Assembly (NCBI GenBank): GCA_020634035.1
Contig: JACKCM010000004.1
Span: forward strand, 620,001-684,000
Length of the DNA stretch: 64,000 nucleotides
Direction: 5' to 3'
From: Candidatus Obscuribacterales bacterium
Lineage (GTDB): Bacteria; Cyanobacteriota; Vampirovibrionia; Obscuribacterales; Obscuribacteraceae
Each line of letters starts with the position of its first letter. Within the stretch, counting starts at the first letter, position 1. A program made the translations under genes and the position numbers. The notes under the pieces were generated by a model. It was not told the origin of the DNA and searched no databases. It worked only from the letters and a program-made list of their open reading frames with translations. This document shows positions 18,539 to 28,234 of the stretch, one piece after another.

Positions 18539-21500
18539 TTGGCTAAAGCAGGCAATTCCAGGTTTCGTAAAAAACAAATAGCTCTGGCCCTTTCACTTGC
18601 GGCTCTGGGCATGGCACCACAAGTAGTGGCGCCGGTTCATGCCACCAGCTCGAGAGTGATAGAGCTCAACAATGCCGGGGTACGTGCTCTCAATCAGCAG
18701 AACTTCCAGGAGGCGATTCGCCAGTTCGAAGAAGCGCTGAAGGTAGATTCGACCTACGAGCTTGCCAGAAAGAACCTGGCCATTGCTTATAACAACTATG
18801 GTCTGCAGTTGCAGAAAAGCCCGATGCAGGCGCTCAAGCAATTTCACCGCGCCCTTCTGTTAGATCCAAGCAACGCTACGACCAAGCAGAACGTTTCCGG
18901 AATAATTCGCTTCATGAACCGGGATCCCAACAAGTTTGAAGACCGGGTAGATCTCGGTGATTCCTCGCGCAAATCAGGCGACTTCACCGGTGCCATCGTA
19001 GAATACAAAGCCGCCCTCGAAATCAAAAACGACGGTGCGATCTGGGAACGCCTCGGTGATGTCTATAGGGTGGAGAACAAACTCGAAGACGCCGAGAACG
19101 CTTATCGATCCGCACTGGGGGCTGAAGCCACCGCCATGCGTGCGGTAAAGCTGGGACAGACTCTGCAAGCCGACAAGAAAATCGCCGAAGCGATAGGTGC
19201 TTATGGTCAGGCTCTCAAGCTCAATCCCAACGACTCTGAGGTACTCGATGCCCTGGTCGCCGGATGGGAAGCCGCCCTTGCCGAGAACCCCATCGCTCCG
19301 GAAAACCATATCGGTTTAGGACAGGCTCTTCAGTTGCGGGGCGACTTCAATCAAGCCGCCGAAGAGTATAAACAGGCGATTCGATTCTCCCAGGGCAAAG
19401 CCAATCCTACTGCCCAGAAACTGCTGGCGGACCTGCCCAAAGCCATGGCCGAAGCCCAGTATCAAAAGCATGTCGACCAGGGGGTCGAATATCAGAAAGC
19501 AGGCAATGCCCAGGCTGCTCTGGCAGAATATGGCGAAGCGCTCAAAATGCGGGCCAACAGTGTCGAGGTTATCGTCAACATCGGTACTGTCTATCAGCAG
19601 CTCACCAAAGATTATGCCAAGGCGATAGCCGCTTATCAAAAGGCTCTTTCCCTAGACGCCAATGACAAACGGGCCAAGCTCGGTCTGGAGACCGCATCGG
19701 CAGCCAAGAAAGATCAAGACGTCGAGAACCTGGCCAAAGCCGCCAACGACTCTTTCAAAGCCGGCAACTTCGATGATGCCATCGCTAAATATCTGCAGCT
19801 CATCAATGTCGATCCAAAAGACGCAGCTACCCACTTCAACCTTGGTGCAGCATATGAAGCCAAGAAAGATATCGAAAAAGCGATAGCTGAATACAGGCTT
19901 GCCGTCAGTCTTGATCCTAATAACAAAAACTATTCAGTCGCCCTCGATGACGCTATGGGCACCAAAGCCGAGCCAATCATCAAACAAGCCGTGGCAGCTC
20001 ACGAAGCGAAGCAATACGCCCAGGCAATCGACCTCTATAAACAAGCCCTCGATATCAGACCTAAGAACGACGAACTCTGGTACAACCTTGCCTCGGCACA
20101 GTATTCCCTGGAAGATTACAGGGCAGCCGAAGCCTCTTATGACAAGGCTTACAAAATCGACCCCAAAGGTCGAGTCGATGTTCTATATTTCATCGGTAAG
20201 ATAGAAGAGCACTTCGGCAGTGGTGTCAACGCCTTAGCCAAATACAAGCTCTACATGCAGAAAGCGCCTTCCGGTCAGTATATCGGACCGACCAAAGAGA
20301 GAGTGGATGCTCTTAGCAAAGACATCACCGCCACCATCAAAATCAAATCGCAGTCTGAAATCGCCACCGAAAAAGATGCAGAAGACGCATTCAATGCCGC
20401 TGTCGCTCTGCAAAAGCAAGGTCAATACGATCAGGCTATAGCCAAATATAACGAAGCGATTTCGAAGAAACCGCTTGCAGATTATATCTATGGTCTTGGT
20501 ACTTGCTTCCAGGCGAAGAAAGACTATGACAATGCGCGCTTGAACTATAACAAGGCACTCTCCATGGACGCCGACAACAAGACCTACAAAGAGGCACTGG
20601 CCAGCGCCAACGACGAGCAAGCCGGTCCTCTTGTTCAAGAAGCTTATAACAAGCAGAAAGCAGGCGATGTCGCAGGCGCCATCGAACTCTATCAACAAGC
20701 TACCAAGTTGCTGCCTAAAAACGCTTCGATCTGGACCAACTTAGGTACGGCTCAGCAACAGACGGACGACTTCCAGCAAGCCCGGGTCTCTTATCAAAAG
20801 GGTTATGACCTCGATAAGAAAGGCAGTGTCGGCAACCTCTATTTAATGGCTGCCATCGACGAAAACTACAACAAAGGTATGCAGGCTCTCGGTCTCTATC
20901 AGCAGTACCTCAAAGCTGATCCTTCCGGTGCCTATGCCAGCCTTGCCCAGACCAGGGTCGCCGCTCTATCTAAGAATCCTAGCGATATAGAAAAATTGCA
21001 GACCTCCGCCGATAGAAAAGGTGCAGAGGCTGCCGCCGATGCCTATAACAAAGGTGTCGAGTTCCAGAAAGAGAAGAAGTACGACGAAGCCATCGCTCAG
21101 TTCCAGATTGCCGCCCAGGCACAACCGAACGAGCCTACTTATCCTTATGCCATCGGTTATCTCTATCAAGCCAAAGAAGATATCGATAACGCCGTGGTCT
21201 ACTTCAAGAAAGCGATTAGCTTGAGCACGGACAAACAGCAGATAGCCGAGTATCAAAAGGTCCTCGATGCTGCTGTGGCATCTAAAGCGGCGCCATTTAT
21301 CAATGACGGTAATACCAAATACGCCGCCAAAGATTATCAGGGAGCCATCGAGGCATACGAGCAAGCGCTCAAAGTCGACCCTGGCAATTCTGATGTTGAT
21401 ACCTTCCTCGGTGCTTCCTATCAGTTCATCGGTAACTTCCAGAAGGCTCGCTCTTCCTATATGCAGGGCTATAGCAAAGGCACCAAAGATTGTCTCTACT

Positions 21501-22330
21501 TCGTAGGTGCTCTTGATGAAAACGACGGTAACGCAGCCGCGGCTGTATCCACCTATCAAAAGTATCTTGCCGAAGCGCCCCAGGGTTCCTATAGAGCCCA
21601 GGCCCAAGCCCGAGTAGATGCTCTTAGAGCCAATCCCAAAGACGTCCAGAAGATTGTCACCCAGGCTCAGATGCAGCAGAGCGCAGAAGCCCAGACAGCC
21701 TACGACGATGCTGTGAAATTGCAGCAAGAATCTAAGTACGATGAAGCGATCGCCTCGTATAAGAAAGCGATTGCGGTCAACGCCAATGAGCCTGCCTACT
21801 ACTATGCCATGGGTACCGCCTATCAGGCTAAAAATGACATAGATAGCGCTATCACCAACTATGAAAAGGCGATGAGTCTGGACCCTGCCACGGCAGCTTA
21901 CAAAGAAGCCCTGGTCGGAGCCAAGCAGGCGAAGGCGGCACCACTATTAGAGTCAGCTTATAAGAAGCAGACCACCGATATGGGTGGTGGCAAGTACGAC
22001 CTGCCCGGTGCCATCGCCGACTATCAAGCGGCGCTGCGCATCAGTGATGACGCCAATACCCGCATGAACCTCGGTACCGCCTTCCAGGCAAATAACAACA
22101 ATAACGAGGCCATCGCCGAATATACCAAGGCGATAAATATGGATGGGAAGCTGGCTGATGCCTACTATTATCGAGGCACTTTATATGAGTTCCTCAATAA
22201 CAAAGTGGCTGCCCGCAAGGACTATCAGAAGTATCTGCAACTGGCACCGACCGGACCTAACGCAGCCGACTGTAAGACCCGCATCCAGGGACTGGGTCCT
22301 GCTACCGGTGGCGCCAAGAAACGCCGCTGA
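18539..22330 (+). CDS. Very large exported TPR repeat protein
   Basis: 1263 residues from TTG 18539, with CAGGAG 12 nt upstream. A basic N-terminus and hydrophobic signal (LALSLAALGMAPQVVAPVHA) are followed by TPRs over nearly the whole length. There is a higher-order duplication of about 219 residues. The marker segment (for example LYFIGKIEEHFGSG then PSGQYIGPTKERVDALSK) recurs near residues 545, 764, 982 and 1207, each followed by a polar linker and four or more TPRs. It ends with a basic GGAKKRR. The likely role is an extracytoplasmic protein scaffold; partners unknown. Confidence 0.85.
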   Translation: MAKAGNSRFRKKQIALALSLAALGMAPQVVAPVHATSSRVIELNNAGVRALNQQNFQEAIRQFEEALKVDSTYELARKNLAIAYNNYGLQLQKSPMQALKQFHRALLLDPSNATTKQNVSGIIRFMNRDPNKFEDRVDLGDSSRKSGDFTGAIVEYKAALEIKNDGAIWERLGDVYRVENKLEDAENAYRSALGAEATAMRAVKLGQTLQADKKIAEAIGAYGQALKLNPNDSEVLDALVAGWEAALAENPIAPENHIGLGQALQLRGDFNQAAEEYKQAIRFSQGKANPTAQKLLADLPKAMAEAQYQKHVDQGVEYQKAGNAQAALAEYGEALKMRANSVEVIVNIGTVYQQLTKDYAKAIAAYQKALSLDANDKRAKLGLETASAAKKDQDVENLAKAANDSFKAGNFDDAIAKYLQLINVDPKDAATHFNLGAAYEAKKDIEKAIAEYRLAVSLDPNNKNYSVALDDAMGTKAEPIIKQAVAAHEAKQYAQAIDLYKQALDIRPKNDELWYNLASAQYSLEDYRAAEASYDKAYKIDPKGRVDVLYFIGKIEEHFGSGVNALAKYKLYMQKAPSGQYIGPTKERVDALSKDITATIKIKSQSEIATEKDAEDAFNAAVALQKQGQYDQAIAKYNEAISKKPLADYIYGLGTCFQAKKDYDNARLNYNKALSMDADNKTYKEALASANDEQAGPLVQEAYNKQKAGDVAGAIELYQQATKLLPKNASIWTNLGTAQQQTDDFQQARVSYQKGYDLDKKGSVGNLYLMAAIDENYNKGMQALGLYQQYLKADPSGAYASLAQTRVAALSKNPSDIEKLQTSADRKGAEAAADAYNKGVEFQKEKKYDEAIAQFQIAAQAQPNEPTYPYAIGYLYQAKEDIDNAVVYFKKAISLSTDKQQIAEYQKVLDAAVASKAAPFINDGNTKYAAKDYQGAIEAYEQALKVDPGNSDVDTFLGASYQFIGNFQKARSSYMQGYSKGTKDCLYFVGALDENDGNAAAAVSTYQKYLAEAPQGSYRAQAQARVDALRANPKDVQKIVTQAQMQQSAEAQTAYDDAVKLQQESKYDEAIASYKKAIAVNANEPAYYYAMGTAYQAKNDIDSAITNYEKAMSLDPATAAYKEALVGAKQAKAAPLLESAYKKQTTDMGGGKYDLPGAIADYQAALRISDDANTRMNLGTAFQANNNNNEAIAEYTKAINMDGKLADAYYYRGTLYEFLNNKVAARKDYQKYLQLAPTGPNAADCKTRIQGLGPATGGAKKRR

Positions 22331-22644
22331 TCTATAGCAAAACACCTGCGGCAGTGGGGCTATTCCGGTGGTTCAGGTGACTGGATCGGCTTAAGATGCC
22401 TCTATGAAATGGTTCGTTCTCGCCTTTGCAAGAGTGCTAGATCTAGTTGGCCGATTCAAGAAGGGTTCGGATGTTATTTGAACATCCCGGGTTTACCCCA
22501 TAGAAACTCATTGCCATCTGATCCAGAATCGATATGATTTTGCCTCTTGGCAACGGTGGCGGTTCATAAATATAAGGGCTTTTGGCGATTTTGGCATCGC
22601 CAGGGGTTCGACTTCATCCTGGCGCGGTTTTTGGGAGTGATCAT
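22331..22644. other. Intergenic region (about 310 bp)
   Basis: No gene, repeat or convincing terminator recognised. It must contain the promoter of the downstream secreted-protein gene, whose ribosome site TTGGGAGTG lies just before 22645. Confidence 0.4.
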
Positions 22645-23286
22645 ATGAATAATCTCGTTTCTACAATGGCTTTTGCTACTCCGGTACTGGTTCTAGCTTT
22701 CTCCTGTCCCCAGGTTCAAGCCCAGGGCGGCATCTATGTCGATACTAAATCGCTGCCTGTGGTGAAGCCTTATAAGGCGCCTCTTCAAATCGATATAGTC
22801 AATGACGGTCCTATCATCAAGGATAGAAGACGCACTCAGGATGGACCGAATCTGCTGCGTATCAACATACCGGCTGTGCCCCAGGGACAAGCCACCGTAA
22901 CCGATGTCAATCTTCCTGCTGCGTCAAATGGCGGTGGCAATGGTGGTGGCGGCTCTGTGACAATCGATACCAATCAGCTGCCCCAGTCAGGATTCGAATC
23001 AAATATGGGCAGTCTCGAAAGACGCAATAATCTGCCCGGCACTAAAATGGGCGTGATGCAGAACAAGGCTTTGACCGGGCAAATGAAGCCGCCTGCAAAC
23101 GGAGTCAGGAAACCTTTGCGTATTCGTCCGAACCCAAATGATAGTGCTTCGCCCGTGACTCTCAAGTACAAAGACCCGGGCACCGCCACCGGTGGCGTTC
23201 AGTCTTCAACCTCGACCCAGGTATCCGGTCAGGTGACTGGCAGGTCGAAACCGGTCAAACATTCGCTTTTGAAAGGCGGGCGATAA
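22645..23286 (+). CDS. Exported proline/glycine-rich protein, unknown function
   Basis: 213 residues from ATG 22645 (GGGAG 7-12 nt upstream); a longer frame opens at 22582 but would put residues before the signal peptide. The signal peptide has the hydrophobic core STMAFATPVLVLAFSC and AQG cleavage. The mature protein is low in cysteine, rich in Pro, Gly, Asn and Ser, with an internal GGGNGGGGS linker and a basic C-terminal third. No family recognised. Style resembles the exported proteins at 30.9-36 kb. Confidence 0.65.
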   Translation: MNNLVSTMAFATPVLVLAFSCPQVQAQGGIYVDTKSLPVVKPYKAPLQIDIVNDGPIIKDRRRTQDGPNLLRINIPAVPQGQATVTDVNLPAASNGGGNGGGGSVTIDTNQLPQSGFESNMGSLERRNNLPGTKMGVMQNKALTGQMKPPANGVRKPLRIRPNPNDSASPVTLKYKDPGTATGGVQSSTSTQVSGQVTGRSKPVKHSLLKGGR

Positions 23287-23295
23287 ATCTATAAG

Positions 23296-24099
23296 CTAAG
23301 CTGCTTTCGACTTTTTCTTGTGATAGAAAAATAGTAGCAAAGCAGCCACCAGGGCAATGGCGGCACAGACGATGCTTGCGATTATAGGCACCGGCGTGCC
23401 GCTTGCCGCTCTTATGCTGTCCATGCGCATAGGTTCTATCATCAGCCTTATCAATGAATAGCCGAAGAGATAGACGGCGAAGGTCATACCAGGATAGTTC
23501 ACCAGCTTTTTAGAGACGACGTGAAAGAGAAGAAGAAAGAGAATCAGATCAAGCACCGATTCATAGAGAAAGGTCGGGTGATAGTATTCGTGGTTGAAGT
23601 GTACTTTCGGGCGCATATCCATCGGTATGAAAAGCTTGAGCGGAAAGCTGTCTGGGACTGGGCTTCCGAAGGCTTCTGAATTGAAGAAATTTCCCCAGCG
23701 CCCTATGCTCTGTCCCAGAGCAAGACCAACCCCGGAGAGATCGAAGGCTCTCAATACCGGAAATCCGGAAAGATATAAATAGAGCACTCCCAGGCCGACA
23801 CCGCCGATGATGCCTCCATGAATCGACATACCGCCGTTCCAGGTCATCGGTATTTCAGTCAAATGGGTCGAGAAATAGCTCCAGGAGACTGCAACATAAT
23901 AGAGCCGTGCTCCTATAATCCCGCCGATGAATCCTATCAGGGCACCGTTTACATATTTCTCTGAATCAAGCTCCAGTCGCTCCGCCAGTTTGACGGCGAA
24001 ATAGGTGGCGGCCACGAAGCCCAGGGCTATCATCAGACCGTACCAGCGTATTGTCAGAGGACCGAGAGAAAAAAGTATCGGTCCGGGAGATTGAAACAT
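23296..24099 (-). CDS. lgt: Prolipoprotein diacylglyceryl transferase
   Basis: 267 residues, the normal family size. Integral membrane enzyme that transfers diacylglycerol from phosphatidylglycerol to the lipobox cysteine. The signature GRWGNFFNSEAFG lies near residue 133, the N-terminal region has IRWYGLMIALGFV, and HPTFLYES and RMMIEPMRMDS-like segments are present. Seven hydrophobic helices are visible. ATG 24099 is preferred over a TTG three bases upstream. It would serve the lipoproteins in this window (parvulin at 5380, RND adaptor at 54983). Confidence 0.95.
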   Translation of the reverse strand: MFQSPGPILFSLGPLTIRWYGLMIALGFVAATYFAVKLAERLELDSEKYVNGALIGFIGGIIGARLYYVAVSWSYFSTHLTEIPMTWNGGMSIHGGIIGGVGLGVLYLYLSGFPVLRAFDLSGVGLALGQSIGRWGNFFNSEAFGSPVPDSFPLKLFIPMDMRPKVHFNHEYYHPTFLYESVLDLILFLLLFHVVSKKLVNYPGMTFAVYLFGYSLIRLMIEPMRMDSIRAASGTPVPIIASIVCAAIALVAALLLFFYHKKKSKAA

Positions 24100-24173
24100 C
24101 AAAATAGACCAGGATGCAATAGGGCTCCAGGCTCTAGTATAAACAACTGTCCGGTGCTTGCCAGCGCCAGATT

Positions 24174-24476
24174 TTAATACGGTTGCTGGTTATTGGGCAG
24201 CTTGTCGCCGTAGACATCTTTGGGTGCCCGGTTGAAGTTGCGCTTCTTATTGGCGGGCATCTTGGAATCGTAGGTCTCGTCATGGGGATCGTCACCATGT
24301 GGATCCGGACCATGGGGGTCGCCGCCGTATTTCTGGGCGATGAGCAAAGTACTATTCTGAGAAAAAGCCTTTTTAACTTCTAATACTTTTTCATCTTGGC
24401 TCGGTGTGGTGATGCCAAGAGTGGTGGCTGGTGCCAGCAGCACCGCTGTACTCAATATTATGGACAAACCTGGCAT
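24174..24476 (-). CDS. Small exported His/Asp-rich protein
   Basis: 100 residues with a signal peptide (about residues 1-22) and GAGG 8-12 nt upstream of ATG 24476. The mature part carries a run of DPHG-type repeats (GGDPHGPDPHGDDPHDE), followed by a basic segment and a QQPY tail. The clustered His and Asp could bind metal ions, but this is a guess. No family recognised. Confidence 0.6.
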   Translation of the reverse strand: MPGLSIILSTAVLLAPATTLGITTPSQDEKVLEVKKAFSQNSTLLIAQKYGGDPHGPDPHGDDPHDETYDSKMPANKKRNFNRAPKDVYGDKLPNNQQPY

Positions 24477-24574
24477 GAGAACCTCCCTGTATCGAGAAGG
24501 AAAGTAATAGTATAGACTCTAATTCGGTCAAATGCACGACCGTGGCGCGTTAAATGATCTTCTCGGAGGCGATC

Positions 24575-26116
24575 ATGGCAAAGAATAGATCTCGCTGGGT
24601 ATGTCAAGAGTGTGGTTACAGCTCGAACGCGTTTCTCGGAAAGTGTACTGAGTGCAGCAGTTGGGGATCGCTGGTCGAAGAGAAGATAATCGAGACCAAA
24701 ACAAAATCGGGATTGGGTGGTCAGAACCTGAGAGCCCATGAGCCTGAAGCCGATTTCGCCCCGGTTATGCTAAAAGATATAGCCTCCTCCGAAACAGGCA
24801 GAATCACCACCGGAATCAAAGACCTGGACGAGGTTCTGGGCGGCGGGTTGGTGCCGGGTTCGGTGACTCTTCTAGCCGGAGATCCGGGTATAGGAAAGTC
24901 TACCCTTCTGTTACAGGTTGCTAAGAGCGCTTCTCAATATCAAAAGATCCTCTATGTGGCAGGAGAAGAATCGGCCAATCAAGTGCGTCTGAGAGCCAGT
25001 CGCCTCGGAATGCTCGACTCGGATGTCTACATCGATGCTCGCCATAATGTGGTCGAGATAGGCAAGAGACTTTTAGAGTGGAGAGAAGGAGTCGCCATAA
25101 TAGATAGCATTCAGTCTGTCTATCACCCCGAGATGGGCAGCGCGCCTGGCTCAGTAGGCCAGGTTAGAGAATCTGCCCAGGAGATTATCTCGGCTGCCAA
25201 AGCTGTTAATACCGCGGTTATTCTTGTGGGACATGTCACCAAAGATGGTTCCATCGCGGGACCAAGAGTGCTGGAACATATGGTGGATGTGGTGCTTCAA
25301 TTCGAAGGCGACAGAGCTCGACAGCTTCGAATTTTGCGAGCGGTGAAGAACCGCTTCGGCTCTACGCAAGAAGCGGCTATCTTCACCATGACCGACAAGG
25401 GTCTTTCTGAAGTCGATAATCCCAGTGCGCTTTTGCTTGGTGAAAGACTGAATATCCTGGGCAAAAAACAGGCACCATCAGGCACTGCTGTTATCGCAAG
25501 CGGTGAGGGCAATCGTGTTCTAATGCTCGAGGTCCAGGCCCTTGCCAGTGGTACTAATCTTGCCGCTCCGCGCAGGGTCTCTAACGGATGGGACAATAAT
25601 CGTTTGCTGCAGATAGCTGCAGTTCTCGAGAAAAAGGTCGGGATCATGCTTTCGCGCTCGGACCTTTATGTGAATGTGGTTGGCGGCATAGACATAGATG
25701 ATCCCGCCGGCGATCTTGGTGTGGCCGTGGCGATTGCGACTTCTAGCCTCGACCGCTCTACCGATCCCGGTTCGGTCTTTATCGGCGAAATCGGCTTGAC
25801 CGGTGAAGTCAGACCGGTGGTGGCCCTGGAGCGCCGTATAAAAGAGGCAAGACGCCTCGGCTTTACCCGGGCTGTGGTGCCTGCGGCTTCAGCACCTTTG
25901 CCTTTCAAATCTTCAGCAGATTTCAACATCATCCAGGTGCATACTGTTACCGAAGCTTTGAATGCGGCCATCCCGGGGATGAAAGTCTCTTTCGAATTGA
26001 AAGATAGTGACAAGAACAAGGGCAAGAAGACGGTTTCATCCAGCAGGCAAGTTTATGCCAGGGATAGAGAAGGCGACTATTCTGGTCTCCCTGAAATCCC
26101 TGATATCATGGATTGA
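24575..26116 (+). CDS. radA: DNA repair protein RadA
   Basis: 513 residues from ATG 24575 (GGAGG just upstream; an in-frame ATG at 24554 lacks one). A C4 zinc finger, CQECGYSSNAFLGKCTEC, occupies residues 10-27. A RecA-like ATPase follows with Walker A GDPGIGKST near 102 and the RadA signature KNRFGST near 258, then a C-terminal Lon-protease-like domain (DLYVNVVGGIDIDDPAGDLG). RadA promotes branch migration in recombination. uvrC begins 24 bp downstream, so a repair operon radA-uvrC is likely. Confidence 0.97.
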   Translation: MAKNRSRWVCQECGYSSNAFLGKCTECSSWGSLVEEKIIETKTKSGLGGQNLRAHEPEADFAPVMLKDIASSETGRITTGIKDLDEVLGGGLVPGSVTLLAGDPGIGKSTLLLQVAKSASQYQKILYVAGEESANQVRLRASRLGMLDSDVYIDARHNVVEIGKRLLEWREGVAIIDSIQSVYHPEMGSAPGSVGQVRESAQEIISAAKAVNTAVILVGHVTKDGSIAGPRVLEHMVDVVLQFEGDRARQLRILRAVKNRFGSTQEAAIFTMTDKGLSEVDNPSALLLGERLNILGKKQAPSGTAVIASGEGNRVLMLEVQALASGTNLAAPRRVSNGWDNNRLLQIAAVLEKKVGIMLSRSDLYVNVVGGIDIDDPAGDLGVAVAIATSSLDRSTDPGSVFIGEIGLTGEVRPVVALERRIKEARRLGFTRAVVPAASAPLPFKSSADFNIIQVHTVTEALNAAIPGMKVSFELKDSDKNKGKKTVSSSRQVYARDREGDYSGLPEIPDIMD

Positions 26117-26140
26117 GGAAGAGGATAAAAAAGGTTTCGC

Positions 26141-28036
26141 ATGTCTTCACCCGTGCTTGCCGAAGAGCTGAAGAAGCAGGTCTCTGCCCTGCCGGATAAT
26201 CCCGGCGTCTACATGTTCTTCAATGATCGCGGCGATATCATTTATATAGGTAAAGCCGTATCGCTCAAATCCCGGGTGCGGTCATACTGGAACTCGGCCT
26301 CCTGGCGCGAGCGTCCCAAGCTGGCTGTGATGATGCCCAAGGTTGTACGGCTCGAGACCGTGCTGACCAATTCTGAAAAAGAAGCGCTTTTGTTGGAAGC
26401 GACGCTTATTAGAAAGCATCTGCCCAGATACAACGTGGCCCTCAAAGATGACAGGCGCTATCCCTGGTTAGCCATCACCTATGATGTCGCCTATCCCCGT
26501 CTGATTATGGTCCGGGATCCGGGTCGATTCAGAAAAGGCAATTCAAAAGCCAAAATTTTCGGACCCTATGTCGAAGCCGGCGCCATGTGGCAGACGGTCA
26601 AGGTGTTGAGGAAAGTCTTTCCGATGCGCCAGAGAAAGAGTCCGCTTTTTAAAGACCGTCCCTGTATGAACTATCATATCGGACTATGTCTGGGACCTTG
26701 CCAGAAGCTGGTTTCAGAAGAAGACTATGATCGGATGGTCAAGCAGGTCGAGCTCTTTCTTGCCGGTCGCCAGATGGAAGTGGTATCGCAGATGAAGCGC
26801 GATATGCAAGCGGCTTCCGATGAGCTTGAGTTTGAAAAGGCGGCTAAACTGCGCGACAGGCTGCGGGCTCTGGAGACTGTTATTGAGCGCCAGCAGGTGT
26901 TTTTCCAGAACAGTCGTGTGAGCCAGGACATTTTTGCCGAGGTGCACACAGACAAGTTGTTGATACTATGTTTGATGCGGGTACGCGAGGGTAAGCTTAT
27001 TTCGTCAGACGCAGTCACCATTCACCTGACGGATAGAACCACCTGGGATGAAGCCTACCAGAGTTTTATAAACCAGTACTATGCCGACTGCGAGGATGTG
27101 AATACGCCGTCAGATGTTATTCTCCAGCACGAAGTGGAAGACAGAGAGCTACTCACCCAGCTTTTATCTACTAAAGCAGGAAAGGTGGTCAAGCTTCTCG
27201 TTCCTCAAAAGGGTGAGAAATTGCGCCTTATAGAGATGGCCAGAAAAAATGCCGAGCAGACCCTGGAGCACGAAATGGTTATGGGCACCGAGGACCGTGA
27301 TGCCAAAGCAGAGCGAATTCTCGCCATGCTCAAAGAAGAGCTCGGCATTAAACAGCTGCCTCGCAGAATCGAATGTTTCGACATATCCAACATCCAGGGC
27401 ACCGATAACGTAGCATCTATGGTGGTTTTCGAGTACGGTGTGCCCAAGAAGAGCGACTATAGAACTTTTAAAATCAAAAGCGTAGAAGGGACTCCGAACG
27501 ATTTTGCCTCTATGAACGAGGTGGTAACCAGGCGCTACAGCAAGTTATTGAAAGAAGAGAAGCCATTTCCTGAGCTTATTGTCATAGACGGCGGCAAAGG
27601 TCAGCTCGGCGCCGCCATGGAAGCCTTGCGCAGCCTGGAGCCGGACGGTCTCAGCTTCGAAAACTTCGACATAATGGGTCTGGCCAAACGCCAGGAGGAG
27701 ATTTACTTTCCGGGGCGGTCGAATCCTGTTTTGCTCTCCAGGCGCAGCGAAGCCCTGCATCTTCTTCAGCATGTTCGAAACGAAGCCCATAGATTCGCCA
27801 TTACCTATCATCGCAAATTGCGCGCCAAGCGCTCCCATTCTTCTAAGTTCGACAGCTTGCCGGGGGTGGGTGCCTCCCGGCGCAAGCTTTTGATAGAAGA
27901 ATTCGGCACTTTTAATAAGCTTAAGGAAGCCACTCTCGAAGAGATAGAGGCGATCAAAGGCATATCCGCCAAGCTGGCGCAGTCGATATACGATTTTGTG
28001 CACGAGGGCGAGAAGCCACAAGATGACCAGTCTTAA
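26141..28036 (+). CDS. uvrC: UvrABC system protein C
   Basis: 631 residues. The N-terminal GIY-YIG nuclease domain (NPGVYMFFNDRGDIIYIGKA) makes the 3' incision. The PCMNYHIGLCLGPC cysteine cluster, a UVR helical hairpin (about residues 205-240, ELEFEKAAKLRDRL) and the RNase H-like 5' nuclease (ECFDISNIQGT, LIVIDGGKGQL) follow. Paired helix-hairpin-helix motifs close the protein (LPGVGASRRKLLIEEF, IKGISAKLAQSIY). Nucleotide excision repair; functionally linked to mfd in the same window. Confidence 0.97.
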   Translation: MSSPVLAEELKKQVSALPDNPGVYMFFNDRGDIIYIGKAVSLKSRVRSYWNSASWRERPKLAVMMPKVVRLETVLTNSEKEALLLEATLIRKHLPRYNVALKDDRRYPWLAITYDVAYPRLIMVRDPGRFRKGNSKAKIFGPYVEAGAMWQTVKVLRKVFPMRQRKSPLFKDRPCMNYHIGLCLGPCQKLVSEEDYDRMVKQVELFLAGRQMEVVSQMKRDMQAASDELEFEKAAKLRDRLRALETVIERQQVFFQNSRVSQDIFAEVHTDKLLILCLMRVREGKLISSDAVTIHLTDRTTWDEAYQSFINQYYADCEDVNTPSDVILQHEVEDRELLTQLLSTKAGKVVKLLVPQKGEKLRLIEMARKNAEQTLEHEMVMGTEDRDAKAERILAMLKEELGIKQLPRRIECFDISNIQGTDNVASMVVFEYGVPKKSDYRTFKIKSVEGTPNDFASMNEVVTRRYSKLLKEEKPFPELIVIDGGKGQLGAAMEALRSLEPDGLSFENFDIMGLAKRQEEIYFPGRSNPVLLSRRSEALHLLQHVRNEAHRFAITYHRKLRAKRSHSSKFDSLPGVGASRRKLLIEEFGTFNKLKEATLEEIEAIKGISAKLAQSIYDFVHEGEKPQDDQS

Positions 28037-28122
28037 GGCAATTTATTGAAGATTCGCCGGATCTCTGCCATCATACATATATATTGATTGTTTTCTCCTT
28101 TTGAACGTTTGAGAAAGGTCCT

Positions 28123-28221
28123 ATGCTTGACTTCTTTAGAAAACACCAGAAGTGGATGATCGTGCTCATGGTCCTGGCTTTTATTCTGACCCTGATCCCC
28201 AGCGCTTTCATGTTCTTCTAA
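28123..28221 (+). CDS. Small single-span membrane peptide
   Basis: 32 residues: MLDFFRKHQKWMIVLMVLAF, then a hydrophobic end LTLIPSAFMFF. GAGAAAGG 8-13 nt upstream is a plausible ribosome site. The sequence resembles the N-terminal anchor of PpiD/SurA_N-type foldases (FRKHQKW then one helix) but stops there; no further foldase sequence follows in any frame. It ends 13 bp before rarA, which has no obvious ribosome site of its own, so it may act as a coupling or leader peptide. Could also be a remnant. Confidence 0.5.
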   Translation: MLDFFRKHQKWMIVLMVLAFILTLIPSAFMFF

Positions 28222-28234
28222 ACTGTACTTATAT

